A stretch of DNA of 38,363 bases from an uncultured Eubacteriales bacterium (GTDB lineage Bacteria > Bacillota > Clostridia > Oscillospirales > Oscillospiraceae), in assembly GCA_934572535.1 (NCBI GenBank), contig CAKTLJ010000017.1:1-38363 (forward strand), given 5' to 3'. The position numbers were made by a program, and so were the translations under genes. Numbering within the stretch: position 1 is the first letter of the stretch; each line of letters starts with the position of its first letter. This document shows, piece after piece, positions 1 to 7,618 of the stretch. The notes beneath the pieces are model-generated. The model did not search any database, was not told the origin of the DNA, and was given only the letters and a program-made list of their open reading frames with translations.

Positions 1-656
1 CGGGTGATGTTCCCCTGCGGCTGCACCGTCCCGTCGGGATACCCGACGATGTAGGCGTAGTGGTCCTTCTTGTTCAGGGTGGGCTTGGAGGAACCACCGC
101 TGCTGGACTGGTGCTTGGTGTAGGTGTTGGTGAAGAGGATTGGATCCTTGGGAGCGGGCTGTGTGATATTATTGTCAACAGGGGGCGTTACACTAGTGAT
201 CGTGCCATCCTGCTTATAACTACTTGTAACGTCTGCTGTCAACTTACCGTCATCAGTTTTAGTCACGGTCACAGTCACGAGGTAAGTCGCGGGATCGTAG
301 GTCCAGTATGTAGTATCGTTACCGGGAGTTTCTTTGACTTCATAGACATAGGTGTCCTTTTCCTTGCCATCGGTCAAATTGGTATAGCGAGGATTGAATT
401 TGAAGTCACCCTTACCGCTGGTTACGGTGTACGTCTCGCCGTCCGCAACAGCCGTATCATTCTTTTTGACCAGCTTCATGGTAAAGGTAAAGTTTTTATC
501 GGGAGGCGTCACATTGCCGCCCTGCACCACGTTCTTCGTGCCATTGATGGCAACCGTTGCGGCAACCGTGATGGTTGCGCTAGTCTCTTTGTTATCAACT
601 TTCACGGTGTTCTTGTATTCGGTTCCAGGGACTGCACTATAGTCACAGCGACCTCG
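1..656 (-). pseudogene. Distal part of VWA surface protein (Spy0128-like and SLH domains), out of frame with its upstream part
   Basis: A reading frame is open on the minus strand from a stop at 657-659 to the window edge, one frame away from the preceding VWA gene. Its translation continues that protein sensibly: a beta-rich region with FTFTMKL and ending in ILFTNTYTK is typical of Spy0128/FctA-type pilin isopeptide domains. A Ser/Gly linker follows, then DHYAYIVGYPDGTVQPQGNITR-like sequence (DHYAYIVGYPDG visible), the start of an S-layer homology domain. SLH domains bind secondary cell-wall polymer, so the intact product would be non-covalently wall-anchored. There is no plausible separate start or ribosome site, so this is the 3' half of the upstream gene, disconnected by a one-base shift somewhere in 605-656. 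Adding one base near 641-642 would give a smooth join (V-T-Y-S-A-V-P-G). It could be a sequencing error, a true mutation or a phase-variable site. The protein continues beyond position 1. Confidence 0.8.
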
Positions 657-2848
657 CTATCCTGGGTAAATTCCTTTGCAACAGGATCATAGGTCAGGGC
701 CAGAGTGGGGGCAGTGCCCATCATCGTCACGTTTTCACTATTTGTGACGTTATCCCCTGTACCGTGCTTCCAAACAATGCCGACCTTGTTGTCGGTATCA
801 TAGTTGGGAGTCTCTCCCTGGTTGATGGTAGTATCCTGGAACGTGATCACGGGCTTATAGACATGAACGGTGCCAGTTGCATTTTTGGGTACAGCTTCGG
901 CAGGTGTGCCAACAGCAACCGGATCATGCTTGGGGGTAACAGTCGCCTGAACGGTGTAGTTACCGTCTTCAACATTGCTGATAGAGGCAGAAGTATCCTG
1001 AAGCGCAACATTACCAACGTTCACGAAAGCAGTCTTCCAGGAATTCTGATCTGCAAAAAATGCTCCCGTCTCGTCTACGAGATCTCTAGCGCTCGGCGCT
1101 GCATTCCCGCAGTAGATATTGACGGTCTTACCCTCAAGGTCAGGAACATTCAGCGGAACATTGACCGTAGGCACAGGGAAGGTCCCAATCTTCTGGTCTT
1201 CCTTATTGTAGATACCAGAGGTATCAAGATTGGTCGGAACATTATTGCCGCCCCAGAATCCAGCCTTGGGCGTGACCTTCACTTCAACGACCAGCTTCTT
1301 GCCGTAGAAGTTGTTGCCGTTAACTGTTCTTGGCGTACCAGAGACAAAGTTTGCATCGTAGTCAAACCCGGTCACGGTCACTTTATCCCCATCAACAGTT
1401 GGTTCAATAGTGGAGTTATCGGGATCCCCCCACTTATAGTTCCCGTCCTCATCAACTCCTGTGCAGGGAACCTCCTTTACGGTGACCGAGCCTTCACCTT
1501 CAACCACATCAAAATACGGTGTAACGGTATCCACCAACGTTGCCTCGGCTCCCAGCTGGATTGCGGGACTTGCAATATTCTGAGAAATCTTTTCAAAGAC
1601 GCCAGCCAGGCTCATACCCTCACCCGGAACCATGTAATAGCCCTTGGCAGGGTCGCCGCCATTGCCCGGAGTGTTCATGGCTGTAGCGTTAGGATAGTTG
1701 CTGGATAAAAGGTGCATGAAGCGGTTGATATTGGTGTTACCACCTGGAAGAGTCGTTCCTACGTTCGCACCTTTATCAATGCAGACAGAATAGACGGCAA
1801 CATCCTTAGACTTCAAGTCCTTGGCTTTCAAAATTGCAGCGTTTGCAACGTTAATTTCAAAGTCGCTGTTGTAAGTAGGTTCTCCATCGGTAAAGACAAC
1901 AACGACCTGATTTCTTTCGCTGCTAGCCTCTCCCAGAGCCGCAGTCGCTCTGCTCAATCCCTTGTCAACAGCTGTAGCGCCAGCTGCACTCAATCCTTGA
2001 ACCGTATCCTTAAGAGACTGTGCTGTCTCAGTGGTTACGCTTGTCAACCCTGTTACGATCTGAGAATAATTGTACTTGTGTCCGTATTCCGTATAGGTAT
2101 CATTTCCTGTTTCAAACTTTTCCGTTCCCGCGAACTTAACAATAGAAATTCTATGCTGTTTAGCCTCCGCAACACCCTCATTCTGTTGCGCAGTCAGATC
2201 AATGAAGCTGTTGACCGCAGCTTTCAGAGACTCTAACTTGTTCACGGTTTTCGATGTTATCTTTTTTGTATAAAACTGAACAACCTCAACATCTGTATAC
2301 TCTCTTAGAGGCGCTCCTGTCACGTTCGTGTTAAGTTGCGGATAATAATAGTGATACTGTCGATTCAAGAAAGAACCAGTGGCGTAATAAAAGTATTCAT
2401 ACCCATTTTTATCCATACCACCGTATCTCAATTGCTGATAGGTTTCACCATTTTTTATGTAGTAAGTATCGTTGTTGTTAAATCCATAGCCTGTGTAGTT
2501 CTGAAAGAACCACTTATACGTATACTCCTTGCCCAAAACCGCTGTATAGGTGTCTGTATATGTTGTATAGGTGGCATCCATACTGCCAGACATATCCAAC
2601 ACGAGGACAATGTCGGTGGGTCTGCTGCTGGTTGAGCTTGTCACCGTACCGGTCGTGTAGGCCTCCATGGTCAGTGTGTAAGAGCCGTCATTGTTCGCCG
2701 TGGCAATCTTACTGACATGCAGGCCTTCCGGGTTAGTACTAGCATCCGGAGTAGGCCCTGTTCCGCCGCCTGTCGCCAACGCAGTCATCGGCAACAGCGA
2801 CAAGCACATGGCCAGGGTCATGGCCAAGGCCAGTATTCGTTTCTTCAT
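602..2848 (-). CDS. Secreted VWA-domain surface protein, N-terminal part before a frameshift
   Basis: This 748-residue product begins with a Sec signal peptide (residues 1 to about 25, basic KKR, then a hydrophobic run ending TALA). The VWA domain runs from about 78 to 420. Its MIDAS metal-site motif is complete: DMSGSM with D85, the GATAVDKG threonine near 292, and FTDGEP with D321. A Tyr/Asn-rich insertion (about 92-195) sits between the first MIDAS motif and the rest of the fold. Immunoglobulin/adhesin-like beta domains follow. VWA proteins of this layout are adhesins or pilus-tip-like proteins, which is inference here. The ribosome site AGGAGG lies 8 nt before the ATG. The frame stops at 602-604, while the next frame carries the expected C-terminal domains, so the gene is frameshifted in this assembly. 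It is AT-richer than the housekeeping genes. Its only good upstream promoter lies in a putative invertible segment and points away from it. Confidence 0.88.
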   Translation of the reverse strand: MKKRILALAMTLAMCLSLLPMTALATGGGTGPTPDASTNPEGLHVSKIATANNDGSYTLTMEAYTTGTVTSSTSSRPTDIVLVLDMSGSMDATYTTYTDTYTAVLGKEYTYKWFFQNYTGYGFNNNDTYYIKNGETYQQLRYGGMDKNGYEYFYYATGSFLNRQYHYYYPQLNTNVTGAPLREYTDVEVVQFYTKKITSKTVNKLESLKAAVNSFIDLTAQQNEGVAEAKQHRISIVKFAGTEKFETGNDTYTEYGHKYNYSQIVTGLTSVTTETAQSLKDTVQGLSAAGATAVDKGLSRATAALGEASSERNQVVVVFTDGEPTYNSDFEINVANAAILKAKDLKSKDVAVYSVCIDKGANVGTTLPGGNTNINRFMHLLSSNYPNATAMNTPGNGGDPAKGYYMVPGEGMSLAGVFEKISQNIASPAIQLGAEATLVDTVTPYFDVVEGEGSVTVKEVPCTGVDEDGNYKWGDPDNSTIEPTVDGDKVTVTGFDYDANFVSGTPRTVNGNNFYGKKLVVEVKVTPKAGFWGGNNVPTNLDTSGIYNKEDQKIGTFPVPTVNVPLNVPDLEGKTVNIYCGNAAPSARDLVDETGAFFADQNSWKTAFVNVGNVALQDTSASISNVEDGNYTVQATVTPKHDPVAVGTPAEAVPKNATGTVHVYKPVITFQDTTINQGETPNYDTDNKVGIVWKHGTGDNVTNSENVTMMGTAPTLALTYDPVAKEFTQDSEVAVTIVQSLEPNTRTP

Positions 2849-2881
2849 GGTATTCTCCTCCTATTCAAATTCGTTGTCGTG

Positions 2882-2908
2882 GGAAGCCCGGCACAGGGCC
2901 GGACTTCC
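2882..2908 (-). other. Leader hairpin of the left VWA gene
   Basis: An 11-base inverted repeat (2882-2892 against 2898-2908) has one position that is a G-U wobble only in the minus-strand RNA, which suggests it acts in the VWA mRNA. It has no T-tract, so it is not a terminator. It lies 17 nt upstream of the AGGAGG ribosome site and could affect translation or stability; that is inference. Confidence 0.5.
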
Positions 2909-2935
2909 TCCTTCCAGGGTGTACCGCAGTCCACC

Positions 2936-2963
2936 GCTACCAAAATGTGTACCTTTTGATAGC
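2936..2963. repeat. Putative recombination site A (left, VWA-proximal)
   Basis: This 28-bp imperfect palindrome has 14-bp half-sites GCTACCAAAATGTG and, on the other strand, GCTATCAAAAGGTA. The central GTGTAC lies at 2947-2952 in plus-strand orientation. It matches site B (3073-3100) at 23 of 28 positions when the two are aligned as inverted repeats, including the whole GTGTAC core. Direct alignment gives only 22 and breaks the core. The 28-bp dyad with a central dinucleotide (GT) resembles crossover sites of small serine recombinases, and such a gene lies 142 bp away. The role is inferred. Confidence 0.62.
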
Positions 2964-3027
2964 GGATGAAAGCTGCGCCAAACGCCGAATTTTGCGCTGA
3001 GATCTCGTAAATATTTTAACAAAGCTA

Positions 3028-3056
3028 TTGCGATGTAAAGGATTTTAGGGTAAAAT
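3028..3056 (+). promoter_or_regulatory. Sigma-A promoter inside the left putative invertible segment, pointing away from the VWA gene
   Basis: The -35 box TTGCGA (3028-3033) and -10 box TAAAAT (3051-3056) are separated by 17 nt. In the present orientation it would transcribe rightwards, antisense to the end of the recombinase gene, where no plus-strand gene exists. If sites A and B recombined, the promoter would turn round and start transcription near 2973 on the minus strand, about 125 nt upstream of the VWA start codon. I see no comparably good minus-strand promoter here: the best is TTTACA/TAAAAT with only 15 nt between the boxes. Confidence 0.6.
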
Positions 3057-3057
3057 A

Positions 3058-3104
3058 GGAAAAACAGAAGCAGCTATCAGAGAGTACACCTTTTGATAGC
3101 TGCT

Positions 3105-3105
<1 letters not shown>
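3058..3105 (-). terminator. Rho-independent terminator of the recombinase gene, overlapping site B
   Basis: A perfect 12-bp stem (3068-3079 with 3094-3105) is followed in the minus-strand RNA by CTGTTTTTCC. It begins at the recombinase stop codon. The stem contains recombination site B. If the segment inverted, the stem would lose its T-tract, which could allow read-through from the recombinase into the VWA leader; that is inference. Confidence 0.7.
3073..3100. repeat. Putative recombination site B (recombinase-proximal)
   Basis: This 28-bp dyad has half-sites GCTATCAGAGAGTA (plus strand) and GCTATCAAAAGGTG (minus strand), with the core GTGTAC on the minus strand (3084-3089). All four half-sites of A and B fit GCTAYCARARNGTR. 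Core-to-core distance to site A is 137 bp, enclosing a 109-bp segment with one promoter. The dyad doubles as the recombinase terminator stem, so part of its symmetry may be due to that. The half-site similarity to site A is not explained by a terminator. Confidence 0.6.
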
Positions 3106-3821
<716 letters not shown>

Positions 3822-4604
3822 TTACAGCAGCCCCAGTCGCCCCAGAACGGCGGTCAGCTCGTCCCGCTTCACCAGGGCCTCCGGCCCTGTGCCGTCGGTG
3901 ACCGTCCGCTCGGCGGCCTTCCGCCAGCTGCCCTCCGCCCGGCTCCAGTCCGGCTCGGTCAGGGCGCGCGCGTGGCGCTGCGCCTTCCGCAGCAGTTCAT
4001 AGGCCTCCTGGTCGCTCAGGGCCGCGATGATCTCTCTTCCCGTCATACGTTCCTCCTTTTCCGGCTTTTCAATTTCCGGCTTTTCAATGATCCAATAGTA
4101 TTTGACCTGGCGCTTGAACAGGTCGTAGTCTCCGCGGGTCCGGGCCGCCTGGGTGGAGGCCGGGTCGTTGATGTACACCGTGCCGCCCCGGACCGCATAC
4201 ACGACGACATAGTGCCCGGACCGGGTCCAGTTCCCCTTGCCCATGCAGGCAATGGCCAGGCAGCCCCGGTCCAGGGCCGCCTTGACCCGCTGGTGCAGGG
4301 GGCTTCTGGCGTCGCCGTAGAGGCTTGTCCCGTTGAGCCGGGTGACGGTCAGGCCATACCTGGCCCCGGCGGGGACGAAATAGCCGTAATAGGTCCCGCT
4401 GTGGGGCGCCTTGTACCCGCGCCGCAGCGCCCAGGCGCACTCGGTCTCCGGCGTGACGGCGGGGTCCGCCCAGGTCGCCAGGACCATCGCCATGGCGGTC
4501 GGGCCGCAGCCCGAGGCGGCGATGGTGGTCTTCTCCCCCGCCGCGGAGTAGTCCCGCCGACCCCAGCGGGGGTCGGTCTGGAGGTAGGATACCGGCTGCG
4601 TCAT
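3822..4604 (-). CDS. Phage-type endolysin with C39-like cysteine peptidase fold
   Basis: The 260-residue product has an N-terminal papain-like C39_2-type domain: SGCGPTAMAM with the catalytic cysteine, GHYVVVYAV with the histidine and YINDP with the aspartate. Such domains cleave peptide bonds, here probably in peptidoglycan cross-bridges. A Glu/Lys linker leads to a roughly 70-residue C-terminal module (PDWS, DGTGPEALVKRDELTAVLGRLGLL-type; VKRDELTAVLGRL visible) like the wall-targeting repeat of clostridial phage endolysins. The ATG overlaps the holin stop (ATGA), so the two are translationally coupled. An in-frame reading extends upstream to 5000, but that stretch is the holin gene in another frame and is rejected. 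No other phage genes are nearby, so this is a prophage remnant or a domesticated lysis or export module. Confidence 0.8.
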   Translation of the reverse strand: MTQPVSYLQTDPRWGRRDYSAAGEKTTIAASGCGPTAMAMVLATWADPAVTPETECAWALRRGYKAPHSGTYYGYFVPAGARYGLTVTRLNGTSLYGDARSPLHQRVKAALDRGCLAIACMGKGNWTRSGHYVVVYAVRGGTVYINDPASTQAARTRGDYDLFKRQVKYYWIIEKPEIEKPEKEERMTGREIIAALSDQEAYELLRKAQRHARALTEPDWSRAEGSWRKAAERTVTDGTGPEALVKRDELTAVLGRLGLL

Positions 4605-4792
4605 TCCTCGCTCCCCCCTTCCTTGGGCCGCTTGGTGAAGAAGTAGGTGATGATCGCGCCGTAGGCTGTGCAGAAGAGACTCTGGGCCTCGGCGTTTCCG
4701 GCGGTGGGCACGAAGAGCAGGGCGATCATGGCCCCGGTCATGGCCAGGGTGACGATGCTCTTCACATCCACCAGGTTCAAAAGCTGTTTCAT
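4601..4792 (-). CDS. Small phage holin-like membrane protein
   Basis: The 63-residue protein has a short amphipathic start (MKQLLNLVDVKSI) and two predicted membrane segments: VTLAMTGAMIALLFV and, after a short polar turn, SLFCTAYGAIITYFFT. It ends in a charged tail (KRPKEGGSEE). This is the layout of small clostridial phage holins, which pierce the membrane to let endolysin out. The ribosome site AAAGGAG is 8 nt from the ATG. It overlaps the endolysin gene by 4 nt. I found no convincing promoter in the 243 bp upstream on this strand. Assignment rests on size, topology and the adjacent lytic enzyme. Confidence 0.72.
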   Translation of the reverse strand: MKQLLNLVDVKSIVTLAMTGAMIALLFVPTAGNAEAQSLFCTAYGAIITYFFTKRPKEGGSEE

Positions 4793-4955
4793 GAAAAATT
4801 CTCCTTTCTAAATATGCTTTCACTAATAGGAGAAAATGACGGATTTCGTGCACGCAAACGTACATCCTCACAAAATTCTTTTTCACATTGCTGGAAACTT
4901 TTTGGGACTTGTCCCTCTTTTTTTGCATTTTCGCCAATATGACGAACCGTTTTCC

Positions 4956-4984
4956 TTGACGAGCAGGGCATTCTCCTGTAATAT
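4956..4984 (+). promoter_or_regulatory. Sigma-A promoter for the first MFS transporter
   Basis: TTGACG (4956-4961) and TAATAT (4979-4984) are separated by 17 nt, giving a leader of about 45 nt to the GTG start at 5036. The rest of the 243-bp gap to the holin gene is AT-rich with nothing else recognised. Confidence 0.75.
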
Positions 4985-5035
4985 GAATGTTAAGTTTCAT
5001 CCCGAGAACGAACGTTTTGAAAGGAGGCGTCCGCT

Positions 5036-6247
5036 GTGCCGCCCAAAGTCATCAGCCCCAGACGAGCCATCGTGATCGAGTGTCTGCTCTTCCTGGCCTA
5101 TGTCTTTTTCAGCGCGTCCTGGATGGTGGGCTCCATCGTCACCACCGATATGTGCCAGGAGTTTGGTCTTACCGCGCTGCCCTCTTCTGTGAACAACGCC
5201 ATCTCCTTGGCGAAGATCCTGGGCAACTTCGTTGCCGCCTGGATCCTCCTGAAGCTGGGACCCAAAAAAACCGTGGCCTTCTCCTGCCTGCTCACCTGCT
5301 CGGTCGTGGTGGGCGCCTTCGCCACCAACCTGTCCTTCTTCGTGGCCACCCGCTTCCTGCTGGGCTTCGGCGGCGCGGTCCTGATGATCTGCCTGACCCC
5401 CTATGTGGTCTACTGCTTTGAGCCGAAGCAGCAGTCCCTCTGGATCGGCGTGAACAACGCCGGACCCAACACCGGCAACCTCGTCGCCCTCTTCACCATC
5501 ACCCCCGTGCGGCACTGGCTGGGCGACTGGCGCGCGGTCATCCTCTTCTACGGCGCGTTCAGCGTGATCTTCCTGGTCCTGTGGCTCTTCCTGGGCAAGG
5601 GCTACCCCATCGCCCCCAAGGCCGAACGCGACAAGCCCGCCAAGGTCTACCGCTACCGGGACGCCATCAAGGAGCCCTTCCTCTATCAGTTCATCTTCAC
5701 CATGACCGGCCGCCTGGTCCTGTACACGGTGATGCTCTACCTCTTCCCCCTGAACCCCGACTTCACCGTCAACTCCCAGTTCATCTCCCTGATGATCGCG
5801 CTGACGGGCATCCCCGGCACCATCATCGGTATCGTTCTGGCGAAAAAGCTCAAGCGGCAGATCAACCTCTTCCGCTTCTCGGGCATCGCCCAATCCCTCC
5901 TCTTCTTCCTCATGATCCTCACCAGCTCCCCCGCAGTGGCCACGATCTCCGCCATCCTCCTGGGCTTCGTGGTCTTCATCTCCACCCCGTCCCTCTTCAC
6001 CCTGCCCACCAGACTGCCCGGGGCCTCCCCGGCCAAGGTGGCCGTCATCCTCACCCTCTACTGGGCGGCGGCCTATACCTTGCAGATGGTCGTCTACGCG
6101 CTGGTGGTCCACCTGGTCAACACCCAGGGCTGGTTCATCGCCATGATATTCACCGCCTGCTACTCCCTGACCTTCCTCGTCGGCACCTTCCTCCTGCCCG
6201 ACTTCGATCGGCCCGCCGGAAGGGACCCGGAGACGGACGCCGACTGA
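5036..6247 (+). CDS. Major facilitator superfamily transporter
   Basis: This 403-residue integral membrane protein shows about 12 hydrophobic segments in two halves, a central cytoplasmic loop (about residues 190-215, rich in K/R/D) and a hydrophilic tail. The first half carries LGPKK between membrane segments 2 and 3, the usual MFS signature place. The overall look is of the nitrate/cyanate-type (NarK/CynX-like) MFS branch. The substrate cannot be read from sequence. The start is GTG, with AAAGGAGG 8 nt upstream, behind a strong promoter. It stands alone and converges on a second, unrelated MFS gene; the two share a terminator. Confidence 0.85.
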   Translation: MPPKVISPRRAIVIECLLFLAYVFFSASWMVGSIVTTDMCQEFGLTALPSSVNNAISLAKILGNFVAAWILLKLGPKKTVAFSCLLTCSVVVGAFATNLSFFVATRFLLGFGGAVLMICLTPYVVYCFEPKQQSLWIGVNNAGPNTGNLVALFTITPVRHWLGDWRAVILFYGAFSVIFLVLWLFLGKGYPIAPKAERDKPAKVYRYRDAIKEPFLYQFIFTMTGRLVLYTVMLYLFPLNPDFTVNSQFISLMIALTGIPGTIIGIVLAKKLKRQINLFRFSGIAQSLLFFLMILTSSPAVATISAILLGFVVFISTPSLFTLPTRLPGASPAKVAVILTLYWAAAYTLQMVVYALVVHLVNTQGWFIAMIFTACYSLTFLVGTFLLPDFDRPAGRDPETDAD

Positions 6248-6255
6248 CCTCATGC

Positions 6256-6298
6256 AAAAACGCCGCATCGCTTTCTAAACTGCGATGCGGCGTTTTTT
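6256..6298. terminator. Shared bidirectional terminator between convergent MFS genes
   Basis: A perfect stem ACGCCGCATCGC / GCGATGCGGCGT has AAAAA before it and TTTTTT after it, so it can end transcripts from both sides. Confidence 0.85.
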
Positions 6299-6323
6299 GC
6301 CGTAAAATAGGTCCCCGGCGATG

Positions 6324-7544
6324 TCAAGGCTTCCGCCTCTCCCGGTAGGCCAGGGCGAGCCCAACCAGGGCCAGCGCCATGAAGACGGAGAAGGTCACGT
6401 AGGCGGGGATGTAGCTGCCGCCCGCGTGGTCGGCTATCACGCCCGGCACGCTGGCAAACGCCAGCGCGCCCCCGGCGTAGATGACCTGGAGCCGCCGGAC
6501 CACCGTGGGGTACCGGTCCGAAGCGCTCATGTCATTGGCCCAGACGGAGGGGCCGATGGTGGCGATGGGAAAGCCCACGCCCATACACAGGACCGTAATG
6601 ACCGTGATGGTCATGCTTTGCAGGAAGGAGAGGCAGCACAGCACAAGCCCCAGCAGCAGGAGCGCGCCGAAGAGGAGGCTGGCCCGGCAGCCGCCCAGGC
6701 GGTCGGTACATTCCCCGTAGAGGAGCTTGCCCAGAGTGAGCATGATCCCCAGGGCGCTGAGGATGCCCGCGACGACCATGGGGGAAAAGCCCTCCGCGGT
6801 GTACAGCACCGACAGGTGCGTGAAGCCCGGGTTGGCCATGGCCCCCATGAACAGACTCACGCAGCCCAGCAGGACCCAGGTCTTGGCCGTCAGAGGCGCG
6901 GAAGGGCCCGCCTCCACGGTCTCCTCCCCCGCCGGGTGGGCCGCCTCCCAGCCGCAGGGAGTGAGTCCCTTCTCCGCCGGGTCGTTGCGCAGCAGCCAAA
7001 AAATCAAAGCCACCAGCAGGAAAATGGCGGCGGCTTCTATGCGGAAGGCGGTCTTCATGGACAGGCCCTCCACGAGGGCGGTGGTCACCGGGGGCAGGAG
7101 GATGGTGGCCAGGCCGCTGCCCGTGGCGCAGATGCTCAAAGCCAGGGCCTTGTGGCGGACAAACCAGCGGTTCATCAGGATGGACACGGGGATCATCGAC
7201 CCCAGGCCGTAGCTCAAGCCGGAAATGGCCGCGCCCAGGCAGTAGACCGGATAGGTCTCCGCCACGCTGTAGAGCGCGTAGGCCGCCCCGGCGCAGGCGG
7301 CGGCCAGCGTCGTGCCCGCCCGGATGGAGAGCTTTTTATAGTAGGCCCCAATGCCCAGCATGGCAAAAAAGGCCACCAGGCACCGCAGGGTCACCAGGAA
7401 GGAGGTTTGCGCGTTGAGAAAGCCATGCTCCTCCAGGATGTAGGGTAGGTAGACGGAAAAGCCGTTGGACACGGTGCCCATGGTCACGAAGAGCAGCAGC
7501 AGCCCCGCCAGACAGACCACCCAGCCGTAATGAAATTTTCGCAA
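6324..7544 (-). CDS. MFS transporter of the OxlT/monocarboxylate-like type
   Basis: The 406-residue protein has 12 predicted membrane segments. The start FHYGWVVCLAG is characteristic of oxalate:formate antiporter-like and monocarboxylate-porter-like MFS proteins, which exchange small organic anions. A hydrophilic loop (about 205-230) separates the halves, and the protein ends AYRERRKP. The start is TTG, with AAAGGGG about 11 nt upstream; no internal ATG fits the conserved N-terminus better. A hairpin, not an obvious terminator, separates it from the upstream SIR2-like gene, so it may be partly co-transcribed with that operon. Substrate unknown. Confidence 0.83.
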   Translation of the reverse strand: MRKFHYGWVVCLAGLLLLFVTMGTVSNGFSVYLPYILEEHGFLNAQTSFLVTLRCLVAFFAMLGIGAYYKKLSIRAGTTLAAACAGAAYALYSVAETYPVYCLGAAISGLSYGLGSMIPVSILMNRWFVRHKALALSICATGSGLATILLPPVTTALVEGLSMKTAFRIEAAAIFLLVALIFWLLRNDPAEKGLTPCGWEAAHPAGEETVEAGPSAPLTAKTWVLLGCVSLFMGAMANPGFTHLSVLYTAEGFSPMVVAGILSALGIMLTLGKLLYGECTDRLGGCRASLLFGALLLLGLVLCCLSFLQSMTITVITVLCMGVGFPIATIGPSVWANDMSASDRYPTVVRRLQVIYAGGALAFASVPGVIADHAGGSYIPAYVTFSVFMALALVGLALAYRERRKP

Positions 7545-7569
7545 GCAGAGGACCCCTTTCTCATCCGGC

Positions 7570-7605
7570 GCCGCTTGGGCGGCTCGTCCGGACGCGCCAA
7601 GCGGC
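7570..7605 (-). other. Intergenic hairpin between SIR2-like and MFS genes
   Basis: A perfect 9-bp inverted repeat GCCGCTTGG / CCAAGCGGC encloses 18 nt. No T-tract follows on either strand, so it may be a processing or stability element or a weak terminator. Confidence 0.45.
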
Positions 7606-7618
7606 CCAGGCTATCCGG

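Noticed and set aside
2919..2924. A further GTGTAC exactly 28 bp from the core of site A.
   Set aside because: Its flanks do not fit the half-site consensus; a lone 6-mer is expected by chance in a window of this size. It could be an accessory site, but the sequence does not support that.
3822..5000. One long reading frame that would make the endolysin 392 residues.
   Set aside because: The first part is the holin gene in another frame, with low-complexity His/Arg-rich translation and no ribosome site; the ATGA overlap start at 4604 is convincing.
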